Positions 9,536 through 18,245 of a stretch of DNA of 49,843 nt are shown here, piece by piece. The stretch lies in contig NZ_JAAVVZ010000019.1 in NCBI RefSeq assembly GCF_023910635.1, positions 1-49,843 of the forward strand, read 5' to 3'. A program made the position numbers and the translations under genes. The stretch's first letter is position 1, and the number at the start of each line of letters is the position of its first letter. The notes under the pieces are model-generated. The model saw only the letters and a list, made by a program, of their open reading frames with translations, was not told the DNA's origin and ran no database searches. This DNA is from Sphingorhabdus sp. Its GTDB lineage: Bacteria > Pseudomonadota > Alphaproteobacteria > Sphingomonadales > Sphingomonadaceae.

Positions 9536-10991
9536 GCACCTCACTGGCCCGAACCAGCCGCTCTATGAGGCACGCAAGGGCGTCTATCCCAAGGCAGTCG
9601 ACGGATTCTTCCGTCGGCTGAAATGGGGCATTATGGCGGTCACGCTGGCGATCTATTATATCACGCCGTGGCTGCGCTGGGATCGCGGACCTTATGCGCC
9701 TGATCAAGCGGTCCTCATCGATCTCGCGAACCGGCGTTTTTACATGTTCCAGATCGAAATCTGGCCACATGAATTTTATTATGTCGTCGGCCTGCTGGTC
9801 ATGGCGGGTATCGGGCTATTCTTGGTGACCAGCGCGGTTGGCCGCGCATGGTGCGGCTATGCCTGTCCGCAGACCGTTTGGACCGATCTGTTCCAGCATG
9901 TCGAGCGCTATATTGATGGCGACCGCAACGCGCAGACCCGGCTGGAAACGGCACCGTGGGGCCCGCAGAAAATCGCCAAGCGCCTCGGCAAATGGTCGGT
10001 GTGGCTGTTTATCGCTTTCTGGACCGGGGGCGCGTGGATCATGTATTTCGCCGACGCGCCGACATTGGTGCGCGATTTCTGGTCTGGCGAGGCGGCACCC
10101 GTTGCTTATGCGACGGTCGGCATATTGACCGCAACAACCTTCATCTTCGGCGGCTTCATGCGCGAACAGGTGTGCATCTATATGTGCCCGTGGCCGCGAA
10201 TCCAGACTGCGATGATGGACGAAAAGTCGTTGCTCGTGACCTACAAGGAATGGCGTGGGGAGAAACGCGGCAGTTTGAAGGCGGCGCAAGCCGATCCGGC
10301 TGCATTCGGCGACTGTATCGATTGCAACCAATGTGTCGCTGTTTGCCCGACAGGTATCGATATTCGCGAAGGGCCGCAGATCGGCTGCATCACCTGCGCA
10401 TTGTGTATCGACGCCTGCGACAATGTCATGGCGCAAATCGGCAAGCCGCGCGGACTGATCGATTATTGCACATTGGACGATGCAGAGGTCGAAAAGGCGG
10501 GCGGCACGAGCCATCCCGTGTTGAAAACGCTCTTCCGTCCGCGCACGCTCATTTATTTCGGCATCTGGGTGAGCATTGGCCTCGCTATGCTGTTCACTTT
10601 GGGCCAGCGCACACGGCTGGACTTGGCGGTGCAACCGGACCGCAACCCGGTCTATGTCCGCCTGTCCGATGGATCGATCCGCAACAACTACACGCTGAAA
10701 ATCCGAAACATGGAAACGCGGCCGCGTATTGTCGATGTATATGTCGAGGGGCTGCCCGGCGCAGTCGTCTGGACGCCCGCAGGCAAGCGCGAATTCGCGA
10801 CGCAGCATATACATTTTGCTGTGGCACCGGATGCAGTGCACAAAGTGCAATTGTTCGTAGCCGCACCCGCTGAAGGCCCCGAGCATAGCGAGTTCACGAT
10901 CAGCACCATCGCACGCACCGGCGACGAAAGCGGCGATAGCGACGCGGTTGTGTTCGAAAGGCCGGAAAACGAAGAAGAAGAAGAAGAATGA
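9522..10991 (+). CDS. ccoG: Cbb3 oxidase accessory protein CcoG/FixG (4Fe-4S, copper handling)
   Basis: 489 residues from ATG 9522, inside the end of ccoP. It has membrane helices around residues 30-55 and 80-100, a CGYACPQ motif, and two ferredoxin-like clusters, CIDCNQCVAVCP and CITCALCIDACD. A C-terminal Ig-like FixG domain follows. CcoG homologues reduce Cu(II) during assembly of the cbb3 CuB centre. The extreme C-terminus is a glutamate run. The ATGA overlap with ccoH supports one transcript. Confidence 0.94.
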   Translation: MSSPEHLTGPNQPLYEARKGVYPKAVDGFFRRLKWGIMAVTLAIYYITPWLRWDRGPYAPDQAVLIDLANRRFYMFQIEIWPHEFYYVVGLLVMAGIGLFLVTSAVGRAWCGYACPQTVWTDLFQHVERYIDGDRNAQTRLETAPWGPQKIAKRLGKWSVWLFIAFWTGGAWIMYFADAPTLVRDFWSGEAAPVAYATVGILTATTFIFGGFMREQVCIYMCPWPRIQTAMMDEKSLLVTYKEWRGEKRGSLKAAQADPAAFGDCIDCNQCVAVCPTGIDIREGPQIGCITCALCIDACDNVMAQIGKPRGLIDYCTLDDAEVEKAGGTSHPVLKTLFRPRTLIYFGIWVSIGLAMLFTLGQRTRLDLAVQPDRNPVYVRLSDGSIRNNYTLKIRNMETRPRIVDVYVEGLPGAVVWTPAGKREFATQHIHFAVAPDAVHKVQLFVAAPAEGPEHSEFTISTIARTGDESGDSDAVVFERPENEEEEEE

Positions 10992-11455
10992 AAATTTTGA
11001 TAAACGGCAAGTTCACCGGCTGGCACATGACCGCAATCCTGGTCAGCTTCTTTGCCATTGTCATGGCGGTGAACTTTTACATGGCGCGCATGGCGCTTGG
11101 CACCTTTGGCGGAACGGTCGTCGATAACAGCTATGTCGCCAGTCAGAATTACAACCGCTGGCTGGCCGAAGGCGACAAGCAGGACAGGCTCGGCTGGGCC
11201 GTCAACGCGGTGCTGACTGCTGATCGGTTCGTGGTGATTGATGTTCAAAAAGACGGTCGGCCTTTGCAGGGTGCGACTGCGATTGGTAATGCCCTGCATC
11301 CTTTGGGCCGCGCTGTCGAACAGCCGCTGGCGTTTGAAGCCACACCCGATGGCAAACTGGTATCAACGACCGCGCTGCCCGTTGGACGCTGGAATGTGCA
11401 GATATCCGTGCGCCAAAGTGCCGACATCTACAAAGTCGTAGAGCAACTCCAATGA
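10988..11455 (+). CDS. ccoH: FixH/CcoH family protein
   Basis: 155 residues with an N-terminal transmembrane helix (MTAILVSFFAIVMAVNFYMA) and a periplasmic beta-rich domain. Position between ccoG and the copper ATPase, and the signature SYVASQNYNRWLAEG after the helix, identify FixH, needed for stable cbb3 assembly. It is coupled by overlapping ATGA to genes on both sides. Confidence 0.92.
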   Translation: MKILINGKFTGWHMTAILVSFFAIVMAVNFYMARMALGTFGGTVVDNSYVASQNYNRWLAEGDKQDRLGWAVNAVLTADRFVVIDVQKDGRPLQGATAIGNALHPLGRAVEQPLAFEATPDGKLVSTTALPVGRWNVQISVRQSADIYKVVEQLQ

Positions 11456-13581
11456 CAGCCGCAACCCCCAACCGCGCCCCTGTCGAATTGCCGGTGTCGG
11501 ATTTCGCGATACCGGGCATGCGCTGCGCCGGTTGCATCTCGAAACTGGAGAGCGGGCTGGCCTTGCGACCCGGCATCGTCAATGCGCGGGTCAATTTTAC
11601 CGCCAAACGAATCAGCGTCACCCACCTGCCCGAAATGACGATGCCGCAGCTGCTTGAAGCCATATCCGGCATTGGCTTTGAGGCGTTCGCGATTTCGGAA
11701 AGTAGCGGTGATAGCGACAATCACGAAGCCAAGCGCCTGCTTAAGGCGATGGCGGTGGCCGGTTTCGCGATGATGAACATCATGCTGCTGTCAGTGTCGG
11801 TCTGGTCAGGAGCCGGTGGTGTGACTCGCGACTTGTTCCATTGGCTGTCGGCGTTGATTGCGCTACCGACCTTGGCCTATTCGGGGCAGCCGTTCTTCCG
11901 TTCGGCATGGAGCGCGCTGCGCAAAGGCCGGACCAATATGGATGTGCCGATATCCATCGGCGTGACCATCACCACCGCACTCAGCCTTTATGAAACCTTT
12001 ACCCACGGCCCGCACGCCTATTTCGACGGCGTGGTGATGCTGCTGTTCTTCCTGCTGACAGGTCGCTGGCTCGACGCGGTAATGCGCGACCGAGCACGCG
12101 ATGGGGTGAGCGCTTTGCTCAAACAGACTTCGGCAGGCGCGATGGTGTTGCAACCTGGTAGCAAAACAGCGTGGTTCGACGCGAAGGCATTGAAGCCCAA
12201 CATGGTGATGCTGGTCGCCGCTGGAGAACGCTTAGCTGCCGACGGTATGGTGACGGAAGGCGTTAGCAGTTTTGATCTGTCGCTGCTGACCGGAGAAACC
12301 ACCGCGCAATCGGTAGTGGTTGGCAGCATCGTGCATGCGGGCACATTGAACCTAGACGCCCCGGTGCATGTCCGGGTCACCGCAGCAGGCGCAGATACCG
12401 CGATCGCGGACATTGCGCGGTTGATGGAGCAGGCGTCGCAGGGCAAATCACTGTATGTCCGGGTGGCCGATCGAGCTGCACGCCTTTACGCACCAGCCGT
12501 GCATATACTCGCCGCACTAAGCTTTCTCGGCTGGATGGTGGCTGGAGCCGGATGGCATGAAAGCCTGCTGGTCGCTGTCGCCGTGCTGATCATCACTTGC
12601 CCCTGCGCACTCGGCCTCGCGGTTCCCGCCGCACAGATCGTCGTGGCGGGCGCGTTGATGCGCGCGGGCATATTGGTGAAAGACGGCAGCGCGCTCGAAC
12701 GTCTCGCCGAAGTCGATCTGGCGATGTTTGACAAGACCGGCACGCTCACCATGGGACGGCCAACGCCAATCAATCTGGCGGACGCAAATGGCGAGCAAAA
12801 ACAAGTCCTTTTGGCTCTGGCGCGGGCGAGCCGTCATCCTCTGTCCGAAGGCATCAGGCGGGCGCTGGAAACTGAAGGTGTTGCCGCCGCCAAAATCGAC
12901 CAAGTCCGCGAAGTGGCAGGAGCGGGGGTTTTTGCGACGGCCAATGGCCGCGCCGTATCGCTTGGCCGTCCGAATACGGAGATATCGCATGAAGCCCTTG
13001 CATCCGAACTTCAGATTCAGGGTAAGCCTTCCTTCGCCGTGCATTTCTCCGACCAGATGCGGCCGCAAGCAGCCGCGACGTTGGTCGAGCTTCAGTCGCT
13101 CGGATTGGCCTCGTCGATTATATCAGGCGACCGCGCTGTATCGGTCGCGCCAATTGCCCACGCCTTGGGTATAACCGCGCAAACTTCGATGCTGCCACAA
13201 GAGAAACTCGATGCCATCGCGCGGCAAAAGGCGGCGGGGCATAAGGTTCTAATGGTCGGCGACGGTCTTAACGATGGACCCGCACTCGCCGCCGGATATG
13301 CCTCGATTGCGCCTGCGTCGGCGAGCGATGCAGGCCAGAACGCCGCCGATGTCGTATTCATGGGTGACGCGCTAACCCCTGTCGCAACCGCAATCCGTGC
13401 GGCCCGCCGAACCCAGCACATTGTCCGGCAGAATTTCATTCTTGCAATCGGCTATAATGTGCTTGCCGTGCCGCTCGCAATAGCAGGTTATGTCACCCCG
13501 TTGATTGCCGCTGCCGCGATGTCAGGTTCGTCGCTGGTGGTGGTCGCAAACGCGCTCCGCCTCAAGAATGCAGCGAAATGA
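11452..13581 (+). CDS. ccoI: Copper-transporting P-type ATPase of cbb3 assembly
   Basis: 709 residues. An N-terminal heavy-metal-binding site GMRCAGC (C25, C28), a CPC ion channel motif (C383-C385), the phosphorylation site DKTGTLT (D427) and the hinge GDGLNDGPAL make it a P1B copper ATPase. Located between ccoH and ccoS it is CcoI/FixI, which supplies copper to cbb3 oxidase rather than serving general detoxification. There is no separate CopZ or CueR-type regulator nearby. The end overlaps the ccoS start. Confidence 0.95.
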   Translation: MTAATPNRAPVELPVSDFAIPGMRCAGCISKLESGLALRPGIVNARVNFTAKRISVTHLPEMTMPQLLEAISGIGFEAFAISESSGDSDNHEAKRLLKAMAVAGFAMMNIMLLSVSVWSGAGGVTRDLFHWLSALIALPTLAYSGQPFFRSAWSALRKGRTNMDVPISIGVTITTALSLYETFTHGPHAYFDGVVMLLFFLLTGRWLDAVMRDRARDGVSALLKQTSAGAMVLQPGSKTAWFDAKALKPNMVMLVAAGERLAADGMVTEGVSSFDLSLLTGETTAQSVVVGSIVHAGTLNLDAPVHVRVTAAGADTAIADIARLMEQASQGKSLYVRVADRAARLYAPAVHILAALSFLGWMVAGAGWHESLLVAVAVLIITCPCALGLAVPAAQIVVAGALMRAGILVKDGSALERLAEVDLAMFDKTGTLTMGRPTPINLADANGEQKQVLLALARASRHPLSEGIRRALETEGVAAAKIDQVREVAGAGVFATANGRAVSLGRPNTEISHEALASELQIQGKPSFAVHFSDQMRPQAAATLVELQSLGLASSIISGDRAVSVAPIAHALGITAQTSMLPQEKLDAIARQKAAGHKVLMVGDGLNDGPALAAGYASIAPASASDAGQNAADVVFMGDALTPVATAIRAARRTQHIVRQNFILAIGYNVLAVPLAIAGYVTPLIAAAAMSGSSLVVVANALRLKNAAK

Positions 13582-13727
13582 CGGGGCTTGCTCTGCTCAT
13601 CCCGATCGCATTGGGTCTCGGGCTGTTGGGCCTCGCAGGCTTTTTCTGGTCGATCAAGAACGGCCAGTTCGACGATGCTGATGGCGCTGCCTTGCGCATC
13701 CTGATCGACGAAGAGGACGAACTGTGA
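13578..13727 (+). CDS. ccoS: Cbb3 oxidase maturation protein CcoS
   Basis: A 49-residue protein with one helix (LIPIALGLGLLGLAGFFWSI) followed by NGQFDDADGAALRIL and an acidic end. The FxWSI…GQFDD pattern is the CcoS/FixS signature. CcoS is required to load cofactors into CcoN. It begins at ATG 13578, overlapping the ccoI stop. Confidence 0.93.
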   Translation: MTGLALLIPIALGLGLLGLAGFFWSIKNGQFDDADGAALRILIDEEDEL

Positions 13728-13960
13728 AGCAGCTCGCTACAATCCTCGCGATCATGATACTGGTCATGCCGCCAGCGCCTGCGACGGCAAAATCCATCAT
13801 GATCGGCGTCTGCGGCGATGGCGATGTGCGTATTTCGATTCCGGTCAAGGCACCGCTGCCCGGCGAACGTGGCGATCATGGCTGCTGCAAAAAGGGGTGC
13901 CATGCCGCCAATGAGCGCAGGAAAAAGGCCGATGGCACCGCCGACGACGGTTGCTGCTGA
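13724..13960 (+). CDS. Small exported Cys-rich protein of unknown function
   Basis: 78 codons from a GTG overlapping the ccoS stop (GTGA), with AGAGGA ahead as ribosome-binding site. The first 22 residues form a signal peptide ending PATA-KS. The mature part of about 56 residues carries six cysteines in CGDGD, CCKKGCHA and a terminal CC, with many lysines. It was not recognised as a known family. Position as the last gene of the cbb3 operon and the Cys/His content suggest periplasmic copper or redox handling, which is an inference only. Confidence 0.75.
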   Translation: MKQLATILAIMILVMPPAPATAKSIMIGVCGDGDVRISIPVKAPLPGERGDHGCCKKGCHAANERRKKADGTADDGCC

Positions 13961-13962
13961 TA

Positions 13963-14000
13963 CAAAAAGAGCGGCGCCTCTTCCTCAAGAAGCGCCGCCC
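13963..14000 (-). terminator. Intrinsic terminator of ompW
   Basis: Read on the minus strand, GGCGGCGCTTCTT, a GAGG loop, AAGAGGCGCCGC and then a T5 run. It lies 24 bp beyond the ompW stop. On the plus strand there is no T tract after the hairpin, so it mainly serves ompW. Confidence 0.8.
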
Positions 14001-14023
14001 GTGGCGTGACGTTTTCGCTGACC

Positions 14024-14689
14024 CTAGAAACGGAAACCCAGACCAACCCCAAAGACGATCGGATCGAGACTGATTTTCACGCGCTGCGTGCCAATCGCCG
14101 TGGTCGCCAGCCGCGCGGTCGTATCGATGTCGATATATTTAACGTCGAAGTTGAGGAACATCTTCTCGTTCAGATCAATATCGATCCCGGCCTGCGCCGC
14201 CCAACCGAAGCTGTCCTTCATGTTGACATCGGTTTGCCCGACGGCCGCCTCAAGACCGGCGGAGGGCTTTTCCGAATAGAATATCGTATAATTCAGGCCC
14301 GCTCCGACATAAGGGCGAACCTTGGCTTCCGGGGCGAAATGATATTGTACGGTCAAAGTCGGCGGCAATACCCAGGTCGATGCGAGCTTTCCGATACCGC
14401 CGGTCGTGCCGGTCTTGCCCGACGCGTTATGCTTGGTGGTTGCGGCGATGAGTTCGAGGCCGATATTGTTGGTAACCATATGAGTGATATCGACTTCGGG
14501 CATGATGCTGTTGTTGACCTTGACCTCTTCGGTCGGAAAGGTCGGCAATATCCCGCCCGAGGTTTCGGTCGGCGCAACCACGATGGCGCGCACGCGAACG
14601 AAGGTGTCGCCTGCTTCGGCAAGGGCTGGGGTGGAAATGGCGCTCGCAGCTATGGCGACCGGCAGCAGGCTGTACTTCAACAATTTCAT
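14024..14689 (-). CDS. ompW: OmpW-family outer membrane protein
   Basis: 221 residues starting at ATG 14689, preceded by AAAGGA; a longer reading upstream would run through the neighbouring gene. A signal peptide ends TPALA-EAG. The mature protein is an eight-stranded barrel with the OmpW segments VRPYVGAGLNYT and the C-terminal aromatic end VGLGFRF. OmpW is FNR-regulated in enterics, and two FNR-like boxes lie upstream of the preceding gene. The two minus-strand genes are 26 bp apart and likely cotranscribed. Confidence 0.93.
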   Translation of the reverse strand: MKLLKYSLLPVAIAASAISTPALAEAGDTFVRVRAIVVAPTETSGGILPTFPTEEVKVNNSIMPEVDITHMVTNNIGLELIAATTKHNASGKTGTTGGIGKLASTWVLPPTLTVQYHFAPEAKVRPYVGAGLNYTIFYSEKPSAGLEAAVGQTDVNMKDSFGWAAQAGIDIDLNEKMFLNFDVKYIDIDTTARLATTAIGTQRVKISLDPIVFGVGLGFRF

Positions 14690-14715
14690 TACTTTATCCT
14701 TTGGGAAGTGGTTGA

Positions 14716-14904
14716 TTATTTTTTGCAGGTGCTGAAGCCAAAAGGCAGATACGCAGGGCACCAACGAAAGAGGCCGGTGAAGAGTGGGACAAGTCCAACC
14801 CAGCCCCATGCCGACTTCGGACCGACAAACACCATCGCGATCAGGATGATACCTAGGCTGATCCGGATCATGCGATCAAAACGTCCGACATTTGCGGTGC
14901 CCAT
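14716..14904 (-). CDS. DUF2892-type small inner-membrane protein
   Basis: 62 residues from ATG 14904, chosen over a GTG three codons earlier because AGGAG is 8 bp from the ATG. It reads MGTANVGRFDRMIRISLGI, then two helices separated by a short loop and a terminal CPAYLPFGFSTC, the typical YgaP-like transmembrane (DUF2892) layout. Function is unknown. It leads the ompW transcript and faces hemN across the FNR boxes. Confidence 0.85.
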   Translation of the reverse strand: MGTANVGRFDRMIRISLGIILIAMVFVGPKSAWGWVGLVPLFTGLFRWCPAYLPFGFSTCKK

Positions 14905-14965
14905 ATGTGTCACTCCTGTGCAGTTAAACTTCGGAATCAGTTACGCGTCGGACGCGGGCATGACA

Positions 14966-14979
14966 TTGATCTCGCTCAA
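14966..14979. promoter_or_regulatory. Near-consensus FNR box (DUF2892-ompW side)
   Basis: TTGATCTCGCTCAA differs from TTGAT-N4-ATCAA at one base. A start site 41.5 bp away on the minus strand would be near 14931, leaving a 27-nt leader with AGGAG before the ATG at 14904. Its centre is 22 bp, about two helical turns, from the exact box at 14988. Confidence 0.65.
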
Positions 14980-14987
14980 GAAACGGC

Positions 14988-15001
14988 TTGATCAGGATCA
15001 A
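14988..15001. promoter_or_regulatory. FNR box upstream of hemN
   Basis: TTGATCAGGATCAA exactly matches the FNR consensus. Its centre is 41.5 bp before the A of the hemN start codon, the classical activating distance from a transcription start. Confidence 0.88.
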
Positions 15002-15035
15002 AGACCAGTCGCTTGATTTAATCCATTAAACGCCG

Positions 15036-16358
15036 ATGTGGCCTTATTATCCCGAATTGCTCACCGGTAACGTGCCGCGCTACACCAGCTATCCGACCGC
15101 CGTCGAATTTCACGATGGCGTGGGCGGGCCTGAACTTTTGAAGGCGCTGGATGATATCGGTTCCGACGATCCGATCTCGCTTTATGTTCACATTCCTTAT
15201 TGTCAGCAAATCTGCTGGTATTGCGGCTGCAACACTGGAGCAGCCAGCAAGACCCAGCGGCTGACGTCTTATCTGGAAGCCTTGGAGACTGAGATTGCCC
15301 TGATCGCGTGCAGCCTGGGGGGACGCGGTAAGGTGAGGAACATCGCCTTTGGAGGTGGCAGCCCGAATGCGATAGCCCCTGTGGACTTCGTCCGGCTTAT
15401 TGATCGGATTTTCACTACCTTTTCTTGCGACAGCCCTAATATTTCAGTCGAACTCGACCCGCGTATTTTCACCGAAGAGTGGGCGACGACGATTGCACAT
15501 TGCCGCGTTTCGCGTGTCAGCCTGGGTGTTCAGAGTTTTTCCGAAGAAATCCAGCGCGCGATTGGCCGGATCCAGCCTGTAGAAATGATTAGCGACTGCT
15601 TGAAACAGCTTCGCGACGTCGGCATCGACGCCGTCAACTTCGACCTGATATATGGGCTTCCCGGCCAAAGCAGCGACGATTTAAGCGAAACGCTCGTTAC
15701 GGCAGTCGAACTGCAACCCAGCCGGATCGCGTTGTTCGGCTATGCCCATATGCCGCAACTTTTCCCGCGTCAGAAGCGTATCGATGATAGCAACTTGCCT
15801 GGTTCGGCCGAACGTTTTGCGATGGCGGACTTGGGGTATCGGCAACTCACCGCGGCTGGCTATATGGCAATCGGCTTTGACCATTTTGCCCTACCAAATG
15901 ACAGCCTCTCAAGGGCCGCAGCGCAGGGCACTTTGCACCGCAATTTTCAAGGTTATACCGATGATAACTGTCCGACCATGATTGGCCTCGGGGCGAGTGC
16001 GATTAGCAACTTCCCCGATTTCATCATTCAGAACGAGAAGCACCCCGGAGCGTTCCGAAAGCTTGCGCTTGCGCATAATTTTACAGTGTCGAGAGGCATT
16101 AGGCGATCGGCGGATGACAAGTTGCGCGGGGCATTGATCGAACGTTTGCTGTGCGCAGGTACTTCTGGAGCTATTCCGGAACATATTCTGGACACAGCTA
16201 GATCAGGATTGGCTGCATTTATCAAACGGGGTCTTGCACGCATTGAATCCGATTCCATCGTAATCCAGCCGGATGGCTTACCCTATTCGCGCGCCATCGC
16301 GTCGTCACTGGACAGGCATCGGGTTCCAGGCGGAAAGCAGTTCAGCCTCGCCATTTAG
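15036..16358 (+). CDS. hemN: Oxygen-independent coproporphyrinogen III oxidase
   Basis: 440 residues. A radical-SAM enzyme that converts coproporphyrinogen III to protoporphyrinogen IX without O2. The cluster motif is CQQICWYCGC (C56, C60, C63, with C65 following), and the N-terminus MWPYYPELL…VPRYTSYPTAVEF matches the family start, which fixes the ATG at 15036. No Shine-Dalgarno sequence precedes it. An FNR box centred at -41.5 and ATTAAA at 15025-15030 suggest a leaderless transcript. It supplies haem to the cbb3 oxidase under low oxygen. Confidence 0.95.
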   Translation: MWPYYPELLTGNVPRYTSYPTAVEFHDGVGGPELLKALDDIGSDDPISLYVHIPYCQQICWYCGCNTGAASKTQRLTSYLEALETEIALIACSLGGRGKVRNIAFGGGSPNAIAPVDFVRLIDRIFTTFSCDSPNISVELDPRIFTEEWATTIAHCRVSRVSLGVQSFSEEIQRAIGRIQPVEMISDCLKQLRDVGIDAVNFDLIYGLPGQSSDDLSETLVTAVELQPSRIALFGYAHMPQLFPRQKRIDDSNLPGSAERFAMADLGYRQLTAAGYMAIGFDHFALPNDSLSRAAAQGTLHRNFQGYTDDNCPTMIGLGASAISNFPDFIIQNEKHPGAFRKLALAHNFTVSRGIRRSADDKLRGALIERLLCAGTSGAIPEHILDTARSGLAAFIKRGLARIESDSIVIQPDGLPYSRAIASSLDRHRVPGGKQFSLAI

Positions 16359-16388
16359 TACGATTTGTCTGTTATCCCACCAACTATC

Positions 16389-16571
16389 CTAGGGTCAGGA
16401 CCACTTAAATCCACCTTCGCGGTTTGAGGCCATACTGTTCAGTTCAAGGCGGCAAGCGCAGGACTTAGTGGTTCTAAGGCCAAGCTTGCCAACGCGGCAA
16501 TGGACAGTATGGGTCAAATCCGAAGGACGTCTTGACGCCGCCAAGGTGGATTTAAGTGGTCCTGACCCTAG
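16389..16571. mobile_element. MITE-like palindromic element, copy B
   Basis: 183 bp with ends CTAGGGTCAGGACCACTTAA and its complement. The left arm is identical to copy A through GCGGTTTGAG, and the right arm again carries TTGACGCCGC. Nested inside are further complementary pairs, CCATACTG/CAGTATGG and GGCAAGC/GCTTGCC, so the whole element can fold as one long hairpin. No ORF of its own. It lies 30 bp after hemN and forms the 3' end of the truncated stress-protein gene. Confidence 0.82.
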
Positions 16572-17133
16572 CCTGTTTGCTGACAGCGAAATCATGCAAA
16601 GTCATTGCCGCCGACCGGGCCGTTCCCGGCAGCTCGTGAATGTCCGACACAATATCATGACGCGACAGATAGCAGTTGGCATCGGTCTGCGGATAAGTTC
16701 CTTCTTCCACTCCAACCGAAGCGATGTGAACACTCGATGCTGCTTTCAGGAATGGCACTGCCCTTCGAATGTTGGGAGCGGACTCTGTGGTGCTGTTCCA
16801 GCCAATCACAGCATTATCAATGCTTTGCAGTCGATTTACGTCATCCGGAACAACCAGTAAAGCACAGCCTGCGCTTACCACTACATCGTCGATGATGGGC
16901 AACAGCATGTCCTTGGAATTGGCCGCGTTGCTGCGTTTGCTCAGAATTACGAGATCTGATAACTTCGAAGCAGCAATAATGCTTTCGGCGACATCCTCGT
17001 CCATTGTAACCCAGTGCCAGAGAACATCTTCGTGTTGCAATTTTGCGAGTATATCCTGATGTAATTCAGATTCTCTGCCGTTTAAGTCGGCAACGATCGC
17101 ACCTTGTGCAAATACTCTGCCCCCCGCCAGCAT
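16552..17133 (-). pseudogene. Universal stress protein fragment, truncated at both ends
   Basis: 193 codons matching the alphaproteobacterial tandem Usp type (usual length about 270-280). Recognisable parts are LVVPDDV, VIGWNSTTESAPNIRRAVPFL and ANCYLSRHDIVSDIHELPG. The first-domain N-terminus is missing, with an in-frame TGA right before the ATG at 17133. The last residues ARVRTT and the stop come from MITE copy B, so the C-terminal nucleotide-binding loop (usually GAYGHSR…GG) is lost. Probably non-functional. Usp genes are often FNR-linked, which would fit the neighbourhood. Confidence 0.7.
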
Positions 17134-17216
17134 TCAATAGACACACTGGCTGCATAATATTAACCAACCGGATGAGCCCAAACACTCGCCTGTTTTAAAC
17201 TGCCATATGTCTCAAA

Positions 17217-17390
17217 TTATCTGACGACGGACACCGGACGCTGCAAAGTATAATCGAGATCAGGGTTTTGCCAAACGGAGTGCTGCCAAACATCGGAAAA
17301 CATCGATGCGCGATCCAGTTGCTCACGCTGAAACATGATATATGCAGTTACATTCTGCTCGGAAGGCTCCAATATGGCTTTTGCTTTCAA
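17217..17390 (-). pseudogene. Unrecognised coding fragment
   Basis: A 57-codon minus-strand reading frame from a possible TTG at 17390 (or an ATG at 17336) to TAA at 17217-17219. The peptide looks coding, rich in aromatic and acidic residues, with QREQLDRASMFSDVWQHSVW and NPDLDYTLQRPV. I could not place it in a family; it resembles the C-terminus of a larger protein whose front is missing. It lies in the mobile-element patch between MITE copies B and C. Confidence 0.35.
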
Positions 17391-17504
17391 CTCTTACGGG
17401 GAACATATTTAGTCTAGCCCGTTTTAGTAATCATTGTGGACGGCCGATACTTTTCAAGTGAAAAGGCGTCTGTTGGCTTTTCGCCTGGCAAAAGGCATGT
17501 GACT

Positions 17505-18209
17505 ATGAAAATCCTCAAAGATCCAAACTTTGATGATATTTTCTTTTCTTCCGTATTCGAACTGCTGAAATGGTTTCGTCAGTTTGGTATATTCCCGCTT
17601 GCGCTGTCTCTTATTGCAATTGCGTTGATCGTTGTGCTGCGGCTCACGGCGGGCACAGGAACCAAATCAGCCAGTTTACCTAAGATTTACAATTCCGTCG
17701 GCATAGCTGTTGCGCACTCGCCATTTGACGCCAAATACCTTCGCGCAGCGGTGCCAGCAAGCGGCGCGCAATGGTCATCTATCGTGCGACAGGCGCGGCG
17801 CATCGAGAATCCTAAGCAGCGGATAGCGTTCATTCACACGTTCGTTATCTCCTACATTCAATATGCTGAGGATATCGACGTGTATGGGACCAGGGATTAC
17901 TGGGCAACTCCAGCGGAAACGCTTGCCCGCCGACGCGGGGATTGCGAAGATTTCGCCATTCTCGAACTTATGCTGTTAAAGGGATCCGGCATACCCGCGA
18001 CCGATATATATTTTACAGTGGGGGCCGACCTCATAGCGCGCCGTGACCACGCGTTGCTCTCGGTTCTCATCGGAAATAGCATGTGGGCATTAGACCAGCG
18101 AGCGCCTTCTCCGTTTCTAACAACGTCAATGACGGACTTTCGTCCGATTTTGACACTACAAGGTACGCAGGTTTGGCTGCACGGCTTTACAATAAAATCG
18201 GGTGGATAA
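17505..18209 (+). CDS. Bacterial transglutaminase-like cysteine protease (BTLCP family)
   Basis: 234 residues from ATG 17505 (an upstream GTG at 17436 is possible). An N-terminal helix (FPLALSLIAIALIVVLRL) anchors it, and the rest is a papain/transglutaminase-like domain. The triad is visible: C147 in RRRGDCEDFA, H182 in RRDHALL and D197 in WALDQ. The family includes LapG, which cleaves surface adhesins in response to c-di-GMP, but no LapD or adhesin is in the window. The gene is in the patch between two MITE-like elements. Confidence 0.82.
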   Translation: MKILKDPNFDDIFFSSVFELLKWFRQFGIFPLALSLIAIALIVVLRLTAGTGTKSASLPKIYNSVGIAVAHSPFDAKYLRAAVPASGAQWSSIVRQARRIENPKQRIAFIHTFVISYIQYAEDIDVYGTRDYWATPAETLARRRGDCEDFAILELMLLKGSGIPATDIYFTVGADLIARRDHALLSVLIGNSMWALDQRAPSPFLTTSMTDFRPILTLQGTQVWLHGFTIKSGG

Positions 18210-18245
18210 GTTGTATATCAGATTTGGCTGATGATAGGAGGCCGC

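Noticed and set aside
9816-10886. 356-codon frame on the minus strand across ccoG
   Set aside because: Lies opposite ccoG, whose cysteine motifs are intact; the product is arginine/alanine-rich noise.
14006-15016. 336-codon plus-strand frame over ompW and the hemN promoter
   Set aside because: Would cover the ompW barrel antisense, the small membrane gene and both FNR boxes; no domain seen.
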